Shown: positions 1-5,277 of the stretch, in pieces | Layout of the letters: each line of letters opens with the position of its first letter | Numbering within the stretch: position 1 is the first letter of the stretch | Assembly: GCA_003646045.1 (NCBI GenBank) | Contig: QNDV01000209.1 | Span: 1-5,277 of the forward strand | Direction of reading: 5' to 3' | Source: a bacterium | GTDB lineage: Bacteria; Krumholzibacteriota; Krumholzibacteria; LZORAL124-64-63 | DNA: 5,277 nt | Notes under the pieces: model-generated | Seen by the model: the letters and a program-made list of their open reading frames with translations, nothing else | Database searches by the model: none | Told to the model about the DNA's origin: nothing | Translations under genes and position numbers: made by a program

Positions 1-1623
1 CTCATTCCCCTGGCGATGGATGACGACGGCGAAGCCGGGCCGACCACCCTGGTGATGTCCGAGTCGGCAGCCGCCCTGGCGCGGATCCGTACCGCGCCGG
101 TGGTTCGCGGCGCTGCGGCGGCGGAGGTCCGACTGGTCGGAGCCGTCGCCTACGACGAGACCCGCAACCGAACCATCACCGCCTGGGTTTCCGGACGCAT
201 CGATACCCTTTTTGTGGATTTCACCGGCACCACCGTGGCGGCCGGGGGACGACTGGTCTCGCTGTACAGCCCGGATCTGTTCGCCGCCCAGACCGAGTTG
301 CTCAATGCCATCGAGGCCGACCGCAGCGTGTCGCGCAGCAACAGCGACCTGCTGCGCGAGACGTCGGCGGCCACCATCGAATCCGCACGCCGCCGCCTGA
401 ACCTCTGGGGGCTCGACGATGAGCAGATCGCGGCAGTTGAGCGCCGGGGATATGCGTCCCACCACATCACGATTCCCTCGCCGCTGGGGGGAGTCGTTGT
501 GCACAAGGATGCCATCGAGGGCATGTTCGTGCAGCCCGGCACACGTCTCTTCACGGTAGCGGATCTCAGAGGGGTCTGGGTCGAAATGGATGCCTATGAA
601 AAGGACCTGGTCTGGCTGCGCGAGGGGCAGGATATCCGGTTCTCGGTGGAGGCCCTGCCGGGCGAGACCTTCGAGGCGCCGGTCATCTTCATCGACCCTG
701 TCCTGGACACCCGCAAGCGCACCGTGCGGATCCGACTCGCGGCGGACAACGCCGACGGCAGGCTCAAGCCCGGCATGTTCGTGAAAGCGGTGGTCAGTGC
801 AACACTTTCCGAGGGGGATGATCCGTTGATGATACCGGCATCCGCCCCCCTGATCACGGGCAAGCGCGCCGTGGTCTACGTCCAGTTGCCTGACCGCGAC
901 AAGCCCTCCTTCGAGGGCAGGGAGGTCGAACTCGGTCCCCGCGCGGGTGATAGCTACGTGGTGATCGCCGGTCTGGAAGAGGGCGAGATGGTTGTGGTCA
1001 ACGGGAACTTCAAGATCGATAGCGCCCTGCAGATCCAGGCGAAGCCCAGCATGATGAATCCCGCAGGCGGCGGCGCACCACCGGCGCACCACCACGGCGG
1101 TGCCCCGGTACGGGTGGAAGCAGACGTCGCCCCGACGGTGACCTTCACGCCGCCCATGGCTTTCACCAACCAGCTGGACGACGTGTTGTCCGCCTATCTG
1201 GCGGCCCAGGTCGCCCTGGCTGCCGACGATGCACCGGCGGCGGCTGCCGCGGCCGCCGATGTGTCGGCTGCCCTGGATGGAGTGGATATGTCACTACTCG
1301 ACCACGAGGCGCATTTGGCCTGGATGGAGGACCTGCCGCCGCTGCAACGGACTGCCGCTACCTTCGCGAATGCCGACGATATCGAATCACGTCGCATGGC
1401 CCTGGCGGGACTGTCGGATAACCTGTGGCGCTCGCTGGAACGTTTCGGCGTGTCCCGCACCGGGAGCGTGCGCCTCTTCCACTGCCCCATGGCCTTCGAC
1501 AACAAGGGCGCCGACTGGCTGCAATTGGCCACCGAGACGGTCAACCCGTATTTCGGTGCCTCGATGCTGCGCTGCGGCAGCCAGACCGATTCGCTGACCA
1601 CGACGACCGACCAGGAGCTCTGA
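1..1623 (+). CDS. cusB: CusB-like periplasmic adaptor (membrane fusion protein) of a heavy-metal RND efflux pump, with C-terminal DUF3347-like domain; 5'-truncated
   Basis: Periplasmic adaptor expected to link a CusA-type pump to an outer-membrane channel and pass on Cu(I)/Ag(I). The frame is open from base 1 for 540 codons and ends at TGA 1621-1623. The ATG at 16 is probably internal: the residues before it (LIPLA) match the usual end of the HMBD metal-binding domain (CPICGMDLIPL), so the signal peptide and Cys motifs lie upstream. Counting from base 1: first barrel-sandwich half about 51-92 (GRIDTLFVDFTG, LYSPDL); helical hairpin about 90-150; second half about 156-186 (ITIPSPLGGVV, MFVQPGTRLF); beta-barrel about 188-265 (KRTVRIRL, LKPGMFVKA); membrane-proximal domain about 270-345; His-containing linker with HHHGG at 363-367; DUF3347-like domain about 390-535 with C495-P-M, NPYFG and R-C525-G. 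An alanine run (1233-1257) sits in that domain. The stop is 1 base before the pump gene, so the two are surely co-transcribed. Metal specificity is inferred from the pump; CzcB-like or generic HlyD-family naming is the alternative. Confidence 0.88.
   Translation, partial: LIPLAMDDDGEAGPTTLVMSESAAALARIRTAPVVRGAAAAEVRLVGAVAYDETRNRTITAWVSGRIDTLFVDFTGTTVAAGGRLVSLYSPDLFAAQTELLNAIEADRSVSRSNSDLLRETSAATIESARRRLNLWGLDDEQIAAVERRGYASHHITIPSPLGGVVVHKDAIEGMFVQPGTRLFTVADLRGVWVEMDAYEKDLVWLREGQDIRFSVEALPGETFEAPVIFIDPVLDTRKRTVRIRLAADNADGRLKPGMFVKAVVSATLSEGDDPLMIPASAPLITGKRAVVYVQLPDRDKPSFEGREVELGPRAGDSYVVIAGLEEGEMVVVNGNFKIDSALQIQAKPSMMNPAGGGAPPAHHHGGAPVRVEADVAPTVTFTPPMAFTNQLDDVLSAYLAAQVALAADDAPAAAAAAADVSAALDGVDMSLLDHEAHLAWMEDLPPLQRTAATFANADDIESRRMALAGLSDNLWRSLERFGVSRTGSVRLFHCPMAFDNKGADWLQLATETVNPYFGASMLRCGSQTDSLTTTTDQEL
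1613..1617 (+). promoter_or_regulatory. Ribosome binding site of the cusA-like gene
   Basis: AGGAG lies inside the last codons of the adaptor gene, 7 bases before the ATG at 1625. This is good Shine-Dalgarno spacing and supports that start. It also suggests translational coupling, because the adaptor stop (1621-1623) falls between this site and the pump start. Confidence 0.8.
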
Positions 1624-1624
1624 C

Positions 1625-4600
1625 ATGAATACGACCGCACCCGATGGCGGCGCGTCGCCGTTGAGCCGGCTACTGCGCTTCTGCCTCGAGAACAAGCTGG
1701 TGGTAATCCTGATGCTGCTGTTCACCATTGGCGGTGGCATCATGGTGGCGCCGTTCGACTGGGATGTCGGCGGCCTGCCGCGGGATCCCGTGCCGGTGGA
1801 CGCCATCCCGGATCTGGGCGAGAACCAGCAGATCGTGTTCACCGGCTGGATGGGGCGTTCGCCCCAGGACGTGGAAGACCAGATCACCTACCCGCTCACC
1901 GTGGCCCTGCTCGGCCTGCCCGACATCAAGACGGTGCGCAGCTATTCGTACCTGGGTTTCTCGACCATCTACGTGATCTTCAAGGAACAGGCGGATTTCT
2001 ACGACTCGCGCTCGCGCATCCTCGAGAAGTTGAACGCGCTACCGCCGGGTACCCTGCCGGCGGGAGTCCAGCCGGCCCTCGGCCCCGACGCCACGGCCCT
2101 GGGACAGATATTCTGGTACACCCTCGAGGGTCGTGACGAGGATGGCAACCCCACCGGGGGTTGGGATCTGGACGAACTGCGCAGCGTGCAGGACTGGTAT
2201 GTGCGGTACGGCCTGATGGCGGCCGAAGGCGTGTCGGAAGTGGCCTCGGTGGGCGGCTTCGTGCGCGAGTACCAGATCGACGTCGACCCGGATGCCATGC
2301 GGGCCTGGGGCGTGGGACTGGACCAGATCTACCAGGCCGTAAGCCAGTCCAACGTGGACGTGGGTGCCCGCACCATCGAAGTCAACAGCGTCGAGTACAT
2401 GGTGCGTGGTCTGGGATTCATCGAGAGTCTCGAGGATATAGAGAAAAGCGTGATTACCGTGCGGGACAACACGCCGGTGACCATCGCCGACGTGGCCACC
2501 GTCACTTTCGGGCCGGCTCTGCGTCGGGGCGCCCTGGACAAGGAGGGTGCCGAGGCCGTGGGCGGTGTGGTGGTGGTGCGCTACGGTGAAAATCCGCTGC
2601 AGGCCATCAAGAACGTCAAGGCCAAGATCGCCGAAATCGCGCCGGGCCTGCCTCGCCGTACCCTGCCCGACGGTCGGGTCAGCCAGGTCACCATTGTGCC
2701 TTTCTACGACCGCAGTACGCTTATCCACGAGACCCTGGGAACACTCAAGACGGCCCTGACCGACGAGATCCTCATCACCATCATCGTGGTGATCGTCATG
2801 ATCGCCCACCTGCGCAGCAGCATCCTCATTGCCGGCCTGCTGCCCATCGCCGTGCTCATGTCCTTCATCGGCATGAAGTACTTCAAGGTCGATGCGAACA
2901 TCGTGGCGCTGTCGGGCATCGCGATAGCCATCGGCACCATGGTCGACATGGGGGTGATTCTCTGCGAGAACATCCTCAAGAGGCTGGAAGAGGCGGGGCC
3001 CGACGAGAAGAGTATCGATGTCATCCATCGTGCGGCGGTGGAGGTAGGCAGTGCGGTACTGACCGCGGTGACCACTACCATCATCAGTTTCCTGCCCGTG
3101 TTCACCATGCAGGCCGCCGAGGGCAAGCTGTTCAAGCCCCTGGCCTACACCAAGACCTTTGCCCTGGTGGCGTCGATCATCGTGGCGCTGACCATCATTC
3201 CCCCTTTCGCCCATCTGCTGTTCACCGGCCGCCGCGGTTCCTGGTTCGGTCGGCGACTGACCTCGGTGATCCTGATCGCCGTCGGTATCGTCACGGCCGT
3301 CAAGCTCTCCCTGCTGGCCGGCCTGGCACTGGTGGCGTGGGGTGTGTACGGGTTGATCGAGCAGCGGCTGCCCGGCCTGCTGCGGCGCAACGGCTCGCGC
3401 CTGGCGAGCTCGATAGCGGTCCTGGTGGTCGGCGTGATTCTCACCGGGCACTGGTTGCCCCTGGGACCGGGTCGGTCGCTGTTGGTTAATCTGCTGTTCG
3501 TCGCCGTGGTACTGGGTTCGGTCCTCGGGTTGTTCCGTGCCTTGCAGGTCTTTTACCCGCGGATGTTGGCCTGGACCCTTGATCACAAGGCGCTGTTCCT
3601 CAGTGGTCCGCTCGTGCTCATCGTCTTCGGATTGATGGTCTGGCAGGGCTTCGATGGTGTGGTGGGTGTCGTGCCGGGCCTGGGCGAGGACGACGCGCCG
3701 CGCTTCGTGAACCGCCTGCTGGCCGGACCGCGCCATGCGCTGCCGGGACTGGGCAAGGAGTTCATGCCGCCGCTGGACGAGGGGTCCTACCTGTACATGC
3801 CTACCACCATGCCCCACGCCTCAATCGGCGAGGCCCTTGACGTGTTGCAGACGCTGGATATGGCGGCCGCCGGGATCCCCGAGGTCGAATCGGTAGTGGG
3901 CAAGCTGGGGCGTGTGGAATCGCCTCTCGATCCGGCACCGATTTCCATGATCGAATCGGTGATCAACTACAAGCCGGAGTACATTCTCGACGAACACGGA
4001 CATCGCAAGCGCTTCAAGTGGAGTTCCGGCGGCGGTGGTTACGAGCGTGACGCCGACGGTGCCCTGATTCCCGACCGGCGCGGACGGCCGTTCCGCCAGT
4101 GGCGTGACGAGATCCGCTCACCGGACGATATCTGGGACGAGATCGTGCGCGTGTCGAGGTTGCCGGGTACGACCTCGGCCCCGAAACTGCAGCCCATCGC
4201 CGCGCGTATCGTGATGCTCCAAAGCGGCATGCGGGCGCCCATGGGGGTCAAGGTCAAGGGACCCGACCTGGAGACCCTCGACCGGGTGGGCCTGCAGATC
4301 GAACGGTTCCTCAAGGAAGTCCCGTCCATCGAGCCGGCGGCAGTCATTGCCGACCGCATCGTGGGCAAGCCGTATCTCGAGATAGACATCGACCGCGACG
4401 CCGCCGCCCGCTACGGGCTGACCATCCGCAAGGTCCAGGATGTCATAGAGATCGCCATCGGCGGCCGCCTGGTCACGAGCACTGTCGAGGGGCGTGAGCG
4501 CTACCCCGTCAGGGTCCGCTACGCCCGCGAACTGCGCGATTCCCTGGAGGAGCTGGGCCACATACTCGTGCCGGCAGCTGGCGGTGTGCAGATACCCCTC

Positions 4601-5277
4601 GGGCAACTGGCGGAAATCAGGTATGTACGGGGTCCCCAGGCCATCAAGAGCGAGGACACTTTCCTGCTGGGTTACGTCCTGTTCGACAAGCGACCGGGTT
4701 ACGCCGAGGTGGACGTGGTCATGGACGCCCAGCGCTATCTGCAGGCCAAGATAGATGCGGGGGAACTGAATATCCCGGAGGGAGTCAGCTACACCTTCGC
4801 CGGCAGCTACGAGAACCAGGTGCGGTCCGAGAAACGGCTCATGGTCGTACTGCCTGCGGCGCTCTTCGTGATCTTCCTGGTGCTCTACTTCCAGTTCAAG
4901 TCGGTGGCGACCACGGGGATGGTCTTCTCGGGGATCTTCGTGGCCTGGTCCGGCGGTTTCCTGTTGATCTGGCTCTACAGCCAACCCTGGTTCATGGCTT
5001 TCGATTTCTTCGGCGTGGACATGCGCCTGCTGTTCCAGATCCACCCCATCAACCTGAGCGTGGCGATCTGGGTGGGCTTCATCGCCCTGTTCGGCATCGC
5101 GTCGGACGACGGCGTGATCATGGCCACCTACCTCGACCAGCGCTTTGCCGAGGATCGGCCGCGCACCGTGGCGGATATCCGCCACGGTGCGCGGCCGGTC
5201 CCCGGCAAAGCGCGGGTCGAGGGAGGTGGCCATGATCACGCCGTCGTCCGACGCGATGCCGAACAGGGCGATGAAGC
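1625..5277 (+). CDS. cusA: CusA-like heavy-metal (Cu(I)/Ag(I)) efflux RND permease, 3'-truncated; sequence after about 5176 is not genuine CusA
   Basis: Inner-membrane proton-driven RND pump of the CusA/CzcA heavy-metal family. The ATG at 1625 is set by AGGAG at 1613-1617 and the 1-base gap to the adaptor stop. The frame has no stop to the window edge. Landmarks by residue: TM1 25-41; VDAIPDLGENQ; pore domain with EVASVGG and EYQIDVDP; TM2 about 382-396; TM3 401-420; TM4 427-449 with D441 and E448 (E. coli D405/E412 positions); TM5 478-495; TM6 512-533; TM7 about 656-677; TM8 1072-1090; TM9 1098-1119; TM10 1144-1168 with SDDG at 1160-1163. M725 (LYMPTT), M775 (APISM) and M864 (RIVM) align with the E. 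coli copper-site triad M573/M623/M672, favouring Cu(I)/Ag(I) over Zn/Co/Cd. Two expansions relative to the 1047-residue E. coli protein are extra hydrophobic segments at about 548-640 and about 40 residues between M775 and M864. Only about 1184 codons are genuine. From 5177 the DNA mirrors the preceding strand, so residues 1185 onward are artefactual and the last two helices are missing. Family is very sure; the exact metal is less so. Confidence 0.9.
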   Translation, partial: MNTTAPDGGASPLSRLLRFCLENKLVVILMLLFTIGGGIMVAPFDWDVGGLPRDPVPVDAIPDLGENQQIVFTGWMGRSPQDVEDQITYPLTVALLGLPDIKTVRSYSYLGFSTIYVIFKEQADFYDSRSRILEKLNALPPGTLPAGVQPALGPDATALGQIFWYTLEGRDEDGNPTGGWDLDELRSVQDWYVRYGLMAAEGVSEVASVGGFVREYQIDVDPDAMRAWGVGLDQIYQAVSQSNVDVGARTIEVNSVEYMVRGLGFIESLEDIEKSVITVRDNTPVTIADVATVTFGPALRRGALDKEGAEAVGGVVVVRYGENPLQAIKNVKAKIAEIAPGLPRRTLPDGRVSQVTIVPFYDRSTLIHETLGTLKTALTDEILITIIVVIVMIAHLRSSILIAGLLPIAVLMSFIGMKYFKVDANIVALSGIAIAIGTMVDMGVILCENILKRLEEAGPDEKSIDVIHRAAVEVGSAVLTAVTTTIISFLPVFTMQAAEGKLFKPLAYTKTFALVASIIVALTIIPPFAHLLFTGRRGSWFGRRLTSVILIAVGIVTAVKLSLLAGLALVAWGVYGLIEQRLPGLLRRNGSRLASSIAVLVVGVILTGHWLPLGPGRSLLVNLLFVAVVLGSVLGLFRALQVFYPRMLAWTLDHKALFLSGPLVLIVFGLMVWQGFDGVVGVVPGLGEDDAPRFVNRLLAGPRHALPGLGKEFMPPLDEGSYLYMPTTMPHASIGEALDVLQTLDMAAAGIPEVESVVGKLGRVESPLDPAPISMIESVINYKPEYILDEHGHRKRFKWSSGGGGYERDADGALIPDRRGRPFRQWRDEIRSPDDIWDEIVRVSRLPGTTSAPKLQPIAARIVMLQSGMRAPMGVKVKGPDLETLDRVGLQIERFLKEVPSIEPAAVIADRIVGKPYLEIDIDRDAAARYGLTIRKVQDVIEIAIGGRLVTSTVEGRERYPVRVRYARELRDSLEELGHILVPAAGGVQIPLGQLAEIRYVRGPQAIKSEDTFLLGYVLFDKRPGYAEVDVVMDAQRYLQAKIDAGELNIPEGVSYTFAGSYENQVRSEKRLMVVLPAALFVIFLVLYFQFKSVATTGMVFSGIFVAWSGGFLLIWLYSQPWFMAFDFFGVDMRLLFQIHPINLSVAIWVGFIALFGIASDDGVIMATYLDQRFAEDRPRTVADIRHGARPVPGKARVEGGGHDHAVVRRDAEQGDE
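5076..5277. repeat. Terminal inverted repeat (2 x 101 bp, no spacer), probable fold-back/chimeric sequence end
   Basis: Bases 5177-5277 are the reverse complement of 5076-5176, with base i pairing with base 5353-i. I count four mismatches (5130/5223, 5139/5214, 5151/5202, 5155/5198), so 97 of 101 positions match. The central 42 bases (5156-5197) are perfectly palindromic around GCGGATATCCGC, and the outer 54 bases of each arm are also identical. The second arm runs to the last base, so its true length is unknown. The left arm is normal conserved CusA coding sequence (TM10 and the loop after it). The right arm read in frame gives a non-CusA tail. The likely origin is a hairpin fold-back or assembly chimera at a contig end; a genuine genomic inverted duplication is the less likely alternative. 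Confidence 0.95.

Noticed and set aside
16..18. ATG at 16 as the adaptor start codon
   Set aside because: The frame is open to base 1, the preceding residues match the end of an HMBD domain, and there is no signal peptide or ribosome binding site after the window edge.
1233..1257. GCG/GCC-rich run as a simple repeat
   Set aside because: It encodes a short alanine-rich helix in the adaptor's C-terminal domain with mixed Ala codons, so it is ordinary coding composition.
2039..3817. 592-codon open frame on the minus strand
   Set aside because: It lies wholly antisense to the conserved CusA gene. Its product is rich in His, Gln, Asp, Arg and Gly with no domain or membrane pattern. This is a typical shadow frame in GC-rich DNA.
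5156..5197. 42-bp perfect palindrome as a transcription terminator or operator
   Set aside because: It is the centre of a longer mirror structure within coding sequence, has no T-run, and is explained by the fold-back.
4118..5239. 373-codon open frame on the minus strand, beginning with a CusA-like stretch (MIMATSLDPRF)
   Set aside because: The CusA-like start comes only from the mirrored arm of the terminal inverted repeat. The rest is an antisense shadow of the pump gene.
1..5277. A previously undescribed system
   Set aside because: Both genes belong clearly to the known CusB/CusA heavy-metal efflux family. The oddities are domain additions and a probable sequence-end artefact.

Overview
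The window is one GC-rich, tightly packed stretch of a heavy-metal efflux operon. Both genes are on the + strand and are cut by the window edges. The order adaptor then pump, the 1-base gap between them, and the sequence motifs identify a CusB/CusA-type tripartite RND exporter, most likely for Cu(I)/Ag(I). The high GC content and the E. coli CusA-like core suggest a Gram-negative bacterium, probably a pseudomonadote. I cannot name a genus. Nothing marks the segment as mobile: there are no transposases, integrases, tRNAs or CRISPR repeats.

Positions 1-1623 hold the periplasmic adaptor (CusB-like membrane fusion protein). It is already open at base 1, and its first residues (LIPLAMDDD) look like the end of an N-terminal heavy-metal-binding 'CPMHP...CPICGMDL' domain lying upstream. 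The body is a standard adaptor: barrel-sandwich halves, helical hairpin, beta-barrel and membrane-proximal domain. A His-rich linker then leads to a C-terminal DUF3347-like domain with CPM and RCG cysteine motifs. An AGGAG ribosome binding site inside its last codons serves the next gene.

Positions 1625 to about 5176 hold the inner-membrane RND pump (CusA-like). About 1184 genuine codons are present and the last ~100 residues (final two membrane helices) are missing. All three methionines of the E. coli CusA copper/silver site and the TM4 Asp/Glu pair are present. The protein is longer than E. coli CusA because of an extra hydrophobic block before TM7 and a ~40-residue insertion between two of the site methionines.

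Positions 5076-5277 are a near-perfect 202-bp inverted repeat centred between 5176 and 5177. The last 101 bases are the reverse complement of the preceding 101 with four mismatches. It lies inside a conserved coding region and replaces the expected CusA C-terminus. It is best read as a fold-back or chimeric sequence end, not as biology, and the apparent protein after residue ~1185 should not be trusted.

The two genes would work together: CusA moves metal using the proton gradient, and CusB links it to an outer-membrane channel (CusC type, not in the window) and probably delivers metal through its metal-binding end domains. I found no undescribed system. The points worth attention are the accessory domains and the terminal palindrome.
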